This document shows, piece by piece, positions 31,154-43,448 of a stretch of 64,000 nt of DNA. The position numbers and the translations under genes are program-made. The notes under the pieces are model-generated. The model was not told the DNA's origin. It saw nothing but the letters and a program-made list of their open reading frames with translations, and did no database searches. How positions within the stretch are numbered: the stretch's first letter is position 1; the number at the start of each line of letters is the position of its first letter. This DNA comes from Siphonodentalium dalli. Taxonomy: Eukaryota > Mollusca > Scaphopoda > Gadilida > Siphonodentaliidae. The stretch is from assembly GCA_032622095.1 (NCBI GenBank), contig CP136064.1:133801129-133865128 (forward strand), written 5' to 3'.

Positions 31154-34100
31154 TCATATATTCCTTAACAATACTGACCTGGAAATAAACTCTGACTCTG
31201 GTATCTCCACAGTACTGTTGGTAATAAAGTCTCCTTGAAACACATATGGTTTCTTCCTTGTCCTGGTCGATTTTCTCTTCGTTACTTGTGGCAATGGTAG
31301 ATTTGCTTCTATCACTTCTTCACATTCAATCTCTATTTGAGGTTGCTGTGCGATCTCTTCCGGTTCTGGGTGTTGAATGTCTACAACAGAAAATTCCTCT
31401 GATGGCTCTCCGTCTTGTAGACTCTCATCGCCACATTCGTTATCATCTCCCGCAGTTATCAAAACGACATCTGGGGTTTTCTTGGGTGCACCCTTAATAA
31501 TAACTACTTCTTCAAACTCTTCGTCGGAAATATCACTATCCACTGGTACAACTTGATTTTTAGTCTTTGTAACTATATTCCTTGGTGCAGGTACTGGTTT
31601 AGTACTCTGTTCCTCTTCGACCGTCCAATTTACAGGTAGTAAATGGTTTCTATGGATAGTTTTCTTCTTCCGTCTCTACCACAAATACAGGAATGTCTTT
31701 AACTGGTTGATCTATAATGGTATAGATAGGTTTGTCATACTTGTCGCTTAATTTGTGTGGTCCATCGAAAGCAAGAATTCTCACCAACACCTTGTCACCA
31801 ATCTCCAGTTTGGTAGCTCGTGCTTTATGATTGTAGTTCTTCTTACTTCTTCGTTGATTCTTCTCCACACATTCAGCTACTCTTTCAACTGCTTCAGACA
31901 TCCTCTTCCTCATCTGGATAATATATTCAGATACAGACTGTCCTGCTTCATCTTCTCGTATTCCAAATGCGGCATCTATGGCCATCTTTGGTTGACGTCC
32001 GAACATAAAAAAAAATGGTGAGATTCCAGTTGTTTCATGACGAGTACAGTTATATGCATGTACGAATGGTCCTATGTATTTTCTCCAATCTGCTTTCTGG
32101 TCATTTTCTAATGTTCCTAACATGCTGATTAAGGTTCTGTTGAATCTCTCACACATTCCATTCCCTTGCGGGTGATAAGGCGTGGTTCTGGACTTTTCCA
32201 TTCCGCAAAGATTGCATAACTGTTTGATCACATTTGATTCAAAGTTACCACCCTGGTCTGAATGTATACGATGTGGTAAACCATAATGAACAACAAAGTT
32301 GTTATAAAAGACCTCAGCCGTCGACTCTGCTGCTTGATTTCTTGTTACATATGCTTGGGCATATCTCGTAAAGTGATCAGTCACTACCAACACCGTCTTT
32401 AGTCCTCCCTTGCATGGCTCTAATGTGAGAAAATCCATACAGACAAGTTCCAATGGTTGAGTTGTCTTTATTGAGACCAATGGAGCTGTAGTATTTGTTG
32501 CTGATTTTCTTCTCACGCATCTTTGGCAGTTCTTTAGAAATTCTTCAACAGTACTATCTATTCCGGGCCAGTAAAATCTTTCTTTCAGCAACGAAATTGT
32601 CCTGTCCCTGCCTGGATGGCCGATGTTGCTATGGAGAGTAGTAAGTGCCGTATTTACTTTAACAGCTGGTAATATGAGTTGTTTTCTTTGAATTCCATTG
32701 AAATCTGTTTCACGGTACAAAACGCCTCTCTCCATCTTCAAGGAATCAAAGTGTCGATGAAAAGCTGAGTGTTCTTTACCCGTTGGAAAGACTTCTCTTC
32801 GTGGTTGGAATCCTTTACGAACTTGCATCATCCAAGGCCCTATTATTGGATCTTCACTTTGTAATCTCCTCCATTCTGTTGGACCCATTTCATCTATATC
32901 ACTCCCTACATTGGAATAATTTAAATCTTCAACTTCTCCTGATGAATATAAACTTCCACAATAAGCCCCTTGAAACTGTATAGCATTGCAAATTTCTTTA
33001 ACAACATTTCCTGGAATTACAGTTTCGACACTCTGAGAACTTCCAGGGATTCTTGAAAGCGCATCAGCATCAGCGTTGTTCCGCCCCGGTCGATATCGAA
33101 TGTCGAAATCGTATGAACCCAGGGCAGACAACCACCGATGACTGGTAGCATCCATCTTTGCCGTAGTTAATGCATACGTCATGGGGTTGTTGTCCGTTAG
33201 AACAACAAACTGATTTCCATAAAGGTAATCATGAAATTTGTCCATTTAAGTGCTAAGAACTCTTGTTTATGAGCTGGGTAGTTCCGTTCACTTTTCGTCA
33301 CTCCTCGACTGGCATACGCGATGACACGTTTTTCACCATTCTGGTCTTGGTACAAAATAGCGCCGAGTCCTTCCGCAGAGCTATCTGTATGCAATTCGAA
33401 TGGTAACGAAAAGTCTGGATAACCTAGTATTGGATATTTGGTTAACCTGTCTTTTAACGTATCAAACGCTTCCTGTTGGTCCTCCTGCCATTTCCATATC
33501 CCCTTGAATTCTGACTTGCACTTTCCTTTCTTTTTCTTGTTGTTCCCATGTGGAATAAGTTCTGTGAGTGGCTTTGATATCCTGGCAAAATCTTTAACGA
33601 ACTTCCTATAGTATCCTGCAAAACCGAGAAACCTTCTAACTTCTTCTGGGGTCTTTGGTATAGGCCACCCTAACACTTTCTCTATCTTACTCCCATCTGG
33701 TTCCACGCCTTCGCCTGATACACAATGTCCAACATAAATAACTTTCCTTTTGAAGAATTTGCACTTCTTCGGTGATAATTTTAATCCACATTCTCGAAGT
33801 CTTTGGAATAATCCACGCAGTCTGCACACCGCTTCTTTGAAATTTTCTGCATATGAAATTACGTCGTCTACGAAAACCACACAGGTCTTAAGGTTTAATC
33901 CTTCCAGGCACTGTTCCATAAGTCTCTGGTAGGTAGCACCTGAATTTGATAATCCGAAAGGTAAACGGTTAAACGAATAATGTCCAAGTGGTCCTGCTAT
34001 AAACGCAGTTCTGTCTTTGTGTTCTTCATGCATCCCTACCTGGTGATAGCCCATAGCCATATCACAGACGGAAAAATACGTTGAATTTGCAAGACAATCC

Positions 34101-34925
34101 AGAAGATCCTCCACCCGTGGCAGTGCATATGCATCTTTGATGGTCCTTTTGTTTATTAAGCGATAATCGATAGCCATCCTAATGTCCCCATTCTTCTTCC
34201 GTACCAACACCATGTTCGACGCCCATGGGCTGTGAGAAGGGCTGATAACCTTGGCTGTTATTAGACGCTGTAGGTGATCTTTGACTTCATCAATCATCGA
34301 AGGCGGTATTTTACGATAGCGCTGTTTGACTGGAGTCTCATCAGTTAACTCGATCTTGTGTTCAACTCTGTTGGAAAATCCAATATCAGTGTCACTACTG
34401 GAAAATATATCTGTAAACTCTTTGATCAAATCTTCGGCTATTTTCTTCTGATTTTCATCTAACGATTCTTCAACTTGTATATTGTTCAGAACAAAATCCT
34501 CTTTATGCTTCTCTTCATTCTTCTCTTTTGTTGTTATCTTCACTGGCTGTGCTTCTGCAACAATGGCTTTAGGTGAAATTGTCACAGTTTCTGTAGAAAT
34601 GTTTGCGAAACAAACACTGAACACCTTCTTTTCTGTGTTGTAATTGAATACTAATGGCGGAACATCCAATTGTTTTGACAAGATGCCGTCTTCGTATGGT
34701 TGCAATAAACACAATGTATCACAATAAGGAATCTTGTTGTCCATAACACAAGTTATTTCTCTCTGCTTGTTGGGTTGTATCACTATTTTCTGAGATTCCG
34801 CACTCTTGACGACACCAATTCGAAAATTGTTCTGTCGGAGTTGTTTCTCTCGAAGTGATATACATCGGAATGTAAGAAACCATGGCGTAGTAAGTTTTGC
34901 TGTTTGTAAAAATCTCACACCATTT
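31154..34925 (-). pseudogene. pol: Element 3: Gypsy-type pol (RT-RNase H-integrase), 5'-truncated
   Basis: Minus strand. It starts inside the domain between protease and RT (similar to the same region of element 2), then RT with FVDD at 33863-33874, RNase H (HTDSS near 33390), integrase HHCC (about 32510-32645), D,D,E (near 32425, 32255, 32140), a GDKVLVR domain near 31790 and an acidic tail. Protease, knuckle and gag are missing. Breaks are a frame change with a small deletion near 33240 and one near 31655; no nonsense mutation is seen between them. No LTR recognised on either side. Related in layout to element 2 but clearly a different family. Confidence 0.85.
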
Positions 34926-34933
34926 TGGAACTT

Positions 34934-35011
34934 ACATTTAACTTTGATATGACGCTTCAAACTATCTTGCCAAGCATAGACACTTAAGCACTCTTCACAC
35001 TGATACTTCAT
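34934..35011 (-). other. Zinc-finger start fused in frame to element 3
   Basis: The ORF that reads into element 3 begins with 26 codons forming C5-x2-C8-x12-H21-x4-C26, a C2HC-type finger unlike anything in element 2. It resembles the fingers of the neighbouring Polinton-like genes. It is probably the first exon or start of the minus-strand ATPase gene of that module, into which element 3 inserted. The fused frame from 35011 to 33197 is open for 604 codons. Confidence 0.55.
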
Positions 35012-35345
35012 TTTCCTATATAATCAGTTAAATCGAGCGTTCTTTAATGCACCTATATAGTTATATAGAACAGAAACAAGGGAAAGTGGTGGACTAGTTC
35101 AGGCTGTCGTTCACAACGTCTCTTCGTGTTGTTTGTACAGGATAACAATTTATCACATTGGCTACAACACAAACTACCTATCAAAATGTCAATGCAATTA
35201 TGAGTGATTTCAATATGCACACCCTATTATATAGATATGTGTAAAGTAAATTAACCAATCAGTGTGCTCCATTATTAACTGACCAATCACCAGTGACTAC
35301 ATTCAAAATATAAATGTGTACTCTCTTATTTCAGATCATTCGAAG
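35012..35345. promoter_or_regulatory. Possible bidirectional promoter region between divergent zinc-finger genes
   Basis: 334 bp between the minus-strand ATG at 35011 and the plus-strand ATG at 35346, with TATA-like runs (TATATAAT near 35017, TTATATAG near 35225), CCAATCA words near 35255 and 35283, and a splice-acceptor-like TCTTATTTCAG ending 35335. Divergent layout suggests a shared control region (inference). Confidence 0.4.
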
Positions 35346-38300
35346 ATGGACAAGCGAATGGGTAAGATGTCAAAGCGGTATAATTGCCAACAATGTGGAT
35401 CACACTTTACGAAGCTGAGCTCGCTACTGCAACATCGTCGTATATCAAGACACCGGGATCGATTTACTTGTGATATTTGTCACAAAACGTTTGGGAGAAA
35501 GAATAATCTTGAACGGCGCACGAGGAACGTCACCAAGATAGTACGTCACAACATCAATGTGACGAATGTGGGAAAATATTTAGTAGACCAGACAATCTTA
35601 TCCGGCACCGAGACCAGCACAATCAATCTGGCGGAGGAAAAAGAAAGGCTACAGAAAATATTGAAGGGCCGCCGCCTAAACGCGCTATTTTGAGCAAAGA
35701 CGTTCCAGGAATTCGAAACCACCAGTACACAGTACGTTGTGAAAATTAAGGGTATTGAGGTCATAGGACTGGTGGAAATTCTAAAGATGCTCAGGCGATT
35801 ATTCCGCACTTCAATAATACAAGATGTGACCAAGTTTGCAGAAAATCGTGACTTGATTCGTCTGATAGTACAATGTCCAGAATTAGACTTCCCTATCACA
35901 TTGCCATTTATGAGGAAGGAGAAACTGACAACGGACAGGTTCTTGTCAGAAATCGAGCGTCTCTTACAGTCATATGAGCAGTTCATCTTGGACAGTGCAC
36001 TGGATATTTATATAATTCACGTGAAAGCACCTAATGGTGGTATACCCGTAACAGATGTTTATATGTGGACTTGGGAAAGAAGATTAAGGACAAAAAATGT
36101 TTTATCCAGATAAAGAATACAGAAATCTCTGTTGCGCAAGGGCTATAGTGACAGCAATTGCCAAATTGGACGGACACGAGAAATGAGAAAGTATCAGAAA
36201 AGGATATGAACCACAGCTGGAAATGGCTACCGATCTACACCTACAAGCTGGCGTCCCTCTAGATAAATGCGACATAGAAGATGTGAAATGGTTCCAGAGA
36301 TTACTGGACAACTATCAGATTCATGTGGTATCAAAGGAACATTTCAACAGCATAATATTTATAGGACCTGAAGCAGAGAAGAAGCTCTATATATATACCT
36401 GCATGATGGACATTACGATGTTATTACCAGCATTTCTATGTCGTAATTACTATTGCCACATGTGCCAGAAAGGATACGATCATAAAGAAAAACACAAGTG
36501 CAACAATATTTGTACTGCGTGCCACAAAATTCACGAAAAATCAGACGGTCATTGGTTATACTGAAATGACTGTTATCGCTATTTTCAAGGTAAAGAATGC
36601 TATGATCTTCATAAGAAAATGGCTAAAGGAGGCAAAACCACCTGTCAAACATATTACAAATGCTAAATATGTGATCAAGCTATCAACACGAAAATGCACA
36701 AGAAGAAACATATATGTGGAGAGGTTTACAGCAAAACGTGTAACGATTACTTCGATATCGACCACCAGTGCTATATGAAACCAGTACAGCAAACAGATTC
36801 TACCTCTTGTACAGAGAATATATTTTCAACCATGATGGTGGAAAAACAACTGTATATCTTCTTTGATTTCGAGTGTACAAAAGATGATTTAGTCCAATGC
36901 CTCGAAGGAATGACAGACCCTGAGAGTGGGAAATGTCAGAATTGTTTGAAATTGCGATGTGGATCGTTCGAACATCGACCCAATTTATGTGTAGCACATA
37001 AGGTGTGTGCAAAATGTGTCGATAATGACGTCATCCCAGACAGCTTATGTGAGCACTGTGGAAAAATGAAATGGTATTTAATGGAGATAACACTGTAGAA
37101 GATTTCTGTAAATGGCTATTTTCCGAAGAACATACAGGTGGGACTGTACATGTGTCATAACTTCAAAGGATACGACTCGTTTCCAGTTCTCAATAAAAGG
37201 CCGCTCGGCCACAGTGTCCCCCGAACCGGTGGCTTCATTTGAAGCGTTGTTTGCGCATAATAATTGGCATGGCGGAACACAAAATCGAATTTGATCTGTC
37301 TTGTGTGCTTGTAAACCAAATTTAATTTCATTCAGTACACATTTACTAAAGTTATCATCCGGAAACCTCAAATTGGCATTTGATCTGTCTTTTGTGCTAG
37401 TAAACCTACATATACCAAATTTAATTTCATTCAGTACACATTTACTAAAGTTATCATCCGGAAACCTCAAATTGGCAAAAATTCTAAGTAAAAAAGGGAC
37501 ATAACTCTGGTGAAAATTGGCAGGCGGAACCCGAATTCGAACTTGACCTGTGTTTTGCTGGGAGAAAGACACATACCAAATTTGTTTTAAATCTGATTAA
37601 CTCTACTAAAGTTATCATCCGGACACCAACTTTTGGGGTTTTATATATATGGCGGGTCGGCGGACAAAAAAGGGGCATAACTCTCGCAAAAATTATCGGA
37701 TTAATCCGAAATTTGAACTTGAGCTGTATTTTGATATAAGTAATCCACAAAAAATGGGTTTTGCATATAAACAATCCAAAATCAAGTTATCATCCGGAAA
37801 CCAAAAAACAGAAGAAAAACTGAATTTTCTATGTCGAAAAAGGGGCATAACTCTGCCAAAAATGGTCGGGCAGAACCCAAGTTCGAACTTGACCTGTGTT
37901 TTGCTGGGAGAAAGTAATATACCAAATTTGGTTTGAATCCGATTAACTCTACTAAAGTTATCATCCGGAAACCAACTTTCAGGGGTTTTCTAAGTAAAAA
38001 AAGGGCCATAACTCTCGCAAAAATGGGCGGAGCAAACCCATATCCGAACTTGACCTTTATTTTGGTCTGATAAACTCACCTATGAAATTTGCTTTTGATC
38101 TAATAACCGAAACTAAAGTTATCATCCGGAAACCATTTCCCGGACGCACGGACACACAGACGGACGGACACACGGACGGACACCGGCTATTTTAATAGTC
38201 CCCCGAAAAAAAAATTCGGGGGACAATAACCTCTACCAGAATGCAAGACTGCCTAAAGTTATACCAAATGGTGCAAAGAATATGTCTGTGGAAGTTCCAG

Positions 38301-40560
38301 CATGCAAAATCCGAATAATCGACTCGATTAACTTTATTCCATCAGCTCTTGCTAATTTACCAAAAATGTTTGGCATTAATGAGTTGAGAAAGGGATATTT
38401 TCCCCATTTGTATAATACGAAAGAGAATCGGAATGCAGTACTCAGTAACCTGTCAGACATCAAATACTACAACCCTGATGCCATGAAAGATCACGATAGG
38501 GCTTGTTTCTTGGAATGGTATGAGTAATGACAACCACAAAACAGACACATTTCATTTACAAGATGAGTTGCTGACCTATTGACATAATTGTAGATCCGAC
38601 GTTGACATATTGAGACGCTGTTGTTTGAAATTTAGAATGATGTTTATGAATATTACATCGACAGATACAGAGTGCAGAGGGATAGATCCATTTGAGTCCT
38701 GTATTACCATTGCATCTGCATGCAATTTGGTTTTCAGGACAATGTTTCTGGAAGAGGACACATTTGGAATTATTCCTCCACATGGATACCGACAGATGGA
38801 GAAACATTCTATAATGGATATGCTTTGGATAAGGTATATCATAAAGTCAGAAGGACATCGCATTCAGCATGCGCGAAATGGTGGTGAAAAGAAGATAGGA
38901 TCGTATATGGTGGATGGATATTATGATACCAAAGATGGAGAGAGAGAGAGTGGTTCTAGAGTACCATGGCTGTTTCTGGCATGGATGTTGCATGTGCTAT
39001 TCTAGGACAACTATTAACCCTGTGAGTAACATGTCTATATGTGTGACCTACACGAGAAGACTCTGGACAAGAAACGGTATATAGAAAATGAAGGGTATAC
39101 GTATATAAATTATGCAAGTGGGAATGTGACTTCAAAGACGAAATAATGAAGAATGCAGACACAAAAGCATGTGTTGATAAATTGATGTGGTGACTCCTTT
39201 GGAACCGAGAGAGGCTTTCTTTGGAGGTAGGACGGAATCGTTCAATCTATACAAAGAAGGATCGTAGAGTGAACAAATTAAATATTTTGACGTGACATCG
39301 CTTTATCCATACATCAACAAGACAGGTAAATCGGTTCTCGGACATCCTGAAATTATTACAGAAGAGTTTGGAGATGTTACAGCGTATCAAGGCTTGATCA
39401 AGTGTAAAATTCTACCACCCAGAGGTCTGTATATACCTGTGTTACCAGCGAGAATAAATGGAAAATTACTATTTGCCTTATGTAGGACATGCGCAGAGAC
39501 CAAACAACAGACACCATGCAACCATAATGAGAATGAACGTGCGTTCATTGGAACTTGGGTGACAGACTAGGCTAAGAAGGCCTTATAGAAGAACTATGTG
39601 ATACAACAAATATATGAGGTGTGGCATTTTGAAAGAGTAGAACAGTATGATGAAGCCAGCAAGCAAGGGGGACTTTTTACTGGGTATATAAACAAATTTA
39701 TGAAGCTGAAACAAGAGGCGAGTGGGTGGCCAGACTGGTGTTTATTTGAGGAGGACAAGCGAAAATATATAAGCCAGTATTTCGAGAAGGAGGGTGTTTC
39801 ACTGGAGTATAACGATATAAAGAAACATCCTGGGTTAAGGGCTCTGGCTAAGCTAATGCTAAACAGCTTTTGTGGGAAACTTGGACAGCGCGCCAATATG
39901 CCACGAGCTGAGTACGTCACTGATCCCGCAGTATATTTCGATATGTTGACTAGTGATCGCCAGGAACTTACAGATGTAAAGTTTGTTACTGATGAAATGG
40001 TGGAAATGAGATGGAAATATACCGATGAATTTGTGGAATTGTCTGGTAGAATCAACGTGGTTTTAGCAGCATACACCACGACTCAAGCCATATTGAAGCT
40101 ATATAGTTATTTGGAGCAACTGGGCAGTAGAGCAATATATACAGACACGGACTCTATTGTGTTTTCATCAAAATATGGAGATTCAGAACCGCCTTTGGGA
40201 GACTATCTTGGTGATTTGACTGATGAGGCACCAGGGCAGAGGATAACGCACTTCATTACAGGTGGTCCTAAGAATTACGCTTACCGGACAGAGAAAGATG
40301 GCCAGTTCCAAACTGTGTGTAAAGTACGAGGGATAACACTTGTCTTAACTATAAAACTTCTGAGAAGATAAATTTCGACACTATTAAAGCCATGATTACG
40401 GGTGACCGAAAAGACAAAGTGACTGTGGTTGATAATTTCAAGATTGTTCGGGATCACGATTCTTGTAAGATATCAACAATGCGTCAAGACAAAGACTACC
40501 AGCTGGTCTTTGATAAGCGTGTAATAAAGGATGGGTCCGTGACTACCCGCCCCCGAGACA
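35346..40560 (+). pseudogene. polB: Zinc-finger / protein-primed family-B DNA polymerase remnant (Polinton/adintovirus-like)
   Basis: C2H2 fingers lie at about 35376-35620 (the third in a shifted frame), then a Cys-rich region near 36440-37070. The exonuclease motif FDFEC is near 36860, the second exonuclease motif NFKGYDS near 37157, polymerase motif A (DVTSLYP) at 39289, motif B (KLMLNSFCGK) at 39850, and motif C (YTDTDS) at 40138. This order is that of protein-primed polymerases of Polintons and adintoviruses. Several frameshifts and stops and a 1-kb insertion interrupt it; the longest intact piece is 39598-40371. The C-terminal end is replaced by GC-rich repeats near 40540. It is a dead copy and no restored version is given. 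Confidence 0.85.
37196..38223. mobile_element. 1,028-bp non-coding element inserted in polB remnant
   Basis: Flanked by CAATA at 37191-37195 and 38224-38228; the polymerase frame resumes after the second copy. It contains about five degenerate units with AAAAGGGGCATAACTC, CGAACTTGACCTGT and AAGTTATCATCCGGAAACC words, a CGGACGGACACACGGACGG run near 38150, and a terminal hairpin CCCCCGAA...TTCGGGGG. Repeats of this kind are familiar from molluscan DNA. It has no coding frame. Confidence 0.8.
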
Positions 40561-40622
40561 ACCCGCCCCTGTTCACTCTGAGACAACCCGCCCCGGACAA
40601 CCCGCCCCCAAAAATCAATTAG
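40535..40622. repeat. CCCGCCCC-rich short repeat
   Basis: Four GACAACCCGCCCC-like units within 90 bp, far more GC-rich than the surroundings, replacing the expected end of the polymerase remnant. Confidence 0.6.
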
Positions 40623-41871
40623 CAGTAATCAGTGGCTAATTAGGAGGTGTGAGGGGATTATAAGATGTTTGTTTAACGAAACTGGGTTGTTTTTTTTATA
40701 GATTTTTATTTGATTTAACAACATAGACCACAATAAATACACATGTAATATAATATAACTTATGAACACAAAAATGCATCAACGATAATATGTTTATTTA
40801 TTACGAAGTTTAAAGAACGAAATTTTAAAACGGAACGAATGAATATGAACGAAGATTAAAAACACAATTTAATAAGTTTAACGAACAATGATTAATTTGA
40901 GGCTGTCGATCGCTGCTGTAACCAGGGCTTACCTGACGCCAAGCATACACTTTAGGCGTCAGGGAACAGCTAGTGACCTCGACCTTTCGCCAATGACCCT
41001 TGACCTATCCAACGTGGTAAACAAACTTCACCATTTTAAATTTTTACGAGCAAGTTGTTGCAATTGTTAACGAATTATAGCACAAACTGTCAAATTTATT
41101 GAATAATACTATACAGTAAGACGCTCAATTATATATGGATATGACTTACAAATGTTAAAACACATTTTCAGCTAGAACGACTTAGATTGCACTTATAAAA
41201 CATTATGGGCCAACCAATTTCGGAAGATTTCCGTGCACCCAGTGACCCAGCAACTTGACCCCGGTGGTCAAGTTCAACGGTTGAAAATGTGTTTATGGCT
41301 ACAAAAGGACATACATGTCCATCTCTGATTGTGACGAATGTTTGGTTACTTGAGTCAGTGTGTGAGTGCTATATGCTATTCACTCAAATCATATGAAATT
41401 TATTTTATTTACCATTTTTGTTGCAATTTATATTATTTTACCCCCACCCCTCATTAAATCAACCTTAATATGGAGTTCCTAAAGATTATTTTAGTAACAC
41501 CATGTAGGTGAAAAAAATCTCTTTTCTGCGGTATGTGGAACGTATTTAAGAACCCAAAATTACTATTTTAACTTATTTTTTAAAGATTAAATTTTTCTGC
41601 TGATTGTTGATCACTGAACAACTGAAGACAAGTCCAGTCTCATTCAATGGATCCTAAATAATGAAATAATGATTACTGTCACTAATTGTGTTAACTGGTC
41701 AGCATGTTAAATTGTTTATTTATTTTTAATTAATTCAATATATATTATTTTATTTAATTATCTATATATTAAATTATATTGACATTTTTTGTATTCTTTA
41801 AACACAAATATATTTGTCAGGCAAAACAAAAAAAGAAGAGTATGTTTCCGATAATTGAGCGAAAAAATTAG
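40623..41871. other. Non-coding stretch
   Basis: Strongly AT-rich. A small inverted pair (CTGACGCC / GGCGTCAG) occurs near 40930-40965. No gene. Confidence 0.4.
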
Positions 41872-41877
41872 GGTAGG

Positions 41878-42008
41878 TACAGCCTTCATAATTGCCTACG
41901 GCAATCAGCATTCAATGCCGAAGCAATTTGCTGAAGCAAACTAGGCCACTGCATACTGTTGCCGTAGTGTATTGCCGAAGCCAAACAATCTGAATAAAGA
42001 GGGCTGTA
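41878..42008. mobile_element. 131-bp TIR element (small MITE)
   Basis: Ends TACAGCC...GGCTGTA with 10-bp inverted similarity, flanked by GGTAGG on both sides (41872-41877, 42009-42014). The flank is itself a short repeat, so the target duplication could be chance. Confidence 0.45.
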
Positions 42009-42930
42009 GGTAGGTAGGGATTTTTTTCTTTCTATTTTATTTTGATATTTTTTATCCAGCTGCAGAAATATTGAATCACCTCGACTGAAGTGACATAAAA
42101 TGCCAACTTGTGCTGTGGGAAAAGTATTGCTTGATTATAAACACAGTGGAAATATACATTATGATTGATGAAAGATCAAACTTACCGGTACTTCATGCTT
42201 AAGTATGTTTTTTATTTAATATTCACATACCACATTTTCCTAAAGTTGGCTATAAACTTGGTACGAAATTGATGTCACTAACTTTTTTATAATTTTACCC
42301 ATGACACGACTATAATACTGTACTTGTATTGTGACGACTACATCCCATTGTCTGGAGGTAGCCAGTACACCCAACCTAGCATGCCTGGTTTTTGGAAACA
42401 GTAGCTGTACCCCTAACATATGTGGTGATAACCTCTATACATGTATATATACTTACAGTAATGCCCTAAGTACTAAATCCTGAAAAGTTACCCATAACTC
42501 TGCTGTAGATAGAGAGTCAATTACTTAGGGTTTTACTGTACAGATACACACCACCATGATTGTTGATAGTGTTCCTATCTGTACTCTCGGGCTCCAAATA
42601 AAAGTGCAGGGGGGGGGGAATTCCATTGCAAGTTAATAACAGTGCAGACCCAAAAAATACCACAGGGGAAACTGAGCAAAACATCAACTATTAATAAACA
42701 ATTATTTGTATAGTACATGCAATATAGGCCAAGCAATCACACATGGTAATCAACAAAATATGTGTCATGTGGTGTTTATTCAATATTTAAATGTTCACAT
42801 GTATGCAATATACTTGAACTTGTACATGCATAAAGTTATAAGCTCATCAATTTGGTATCAGAATCATATACAAATCTTGAGTTTGTGCTGTTTTCAATTT
42901 GCATAGCCTCAAAATTAATAAACTTGCAGA
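42009..42930. other. Non-coding stretch
   Basis: AT-rich with no supported feature; a poly-G run near 42610. Confidence 0.35.
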
Positions 42931-42936
42931 CCCAAA

Positions 42937-43442
42937 CAGCCCTGGGAATTGACCTAGGCAATAGGCAATGCCTAGGTAAAAGCAGAGGCAAAATAAGTTT
43001 GCCTAGGTAAAACAAGTTCATTGTGTTACTAAAATTGATTTGTGTCTATCAGAAATAGAACCTCTTTAGCCAAAATGACTTCCTTAAATCACTATTTACA
43101 TATATTGTCCTAAAATTGATTCCATGGTACTGGGCCATTAACTAGCTACCCATAAGGGCACTAGTTTTGGAGATGCTTTGTGGAATGTATATATATGACG
43201 AGTAGTGGCCTGGAAATTTTCTCCAAAATAACTAAGCATTTCAGGTTATTATTGAATCATATTGATTGATTGATTGATTGTTCCATGTAAAAATGGCTGA
43301 GATTAAAGCATCATTCATTCATTCATTCAGATGGCAATATTGTTGCAAAATTTCCTAGGTAAAATCTGTTTTTGCCTAGGCTGATTTCTTTCACCTAGGC
43401 AAAAATATTTCCTAGGCAAATTTTCCTTAATTCCCAGGGCTG
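42937..43442. mobile_element. 506-bp TIR element with CCTAGG words
   Basis: Perfect 14-bp inverted ends CAGCCCTGGGAATT, flanked by CCCAAA at 42931-42936 and 43443-43448. Subterminal regions on both sides are rich in the palindrome CCTAGG within TTGCCTAGG words. The interior holds TGAT and TCAT tetranucleotide runs near 43260 and 43305. Non-coding, so non-autonomous; superfamily not assigned. Confidence 0.78.
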
Positions 43443-43448
43443 CCCAAA

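Noticed and set aside
30834-31157. 107-codon minus-strand ORF
   Set aside because: Runs across the hairpin at 30871-31036, so the open frame is a by-product of the palindrome.
37112-38009. Short ORFs within the polymerase insertion
   Set aside because: Repeated in both orientations with the tandem subrepeats; no protein signature.
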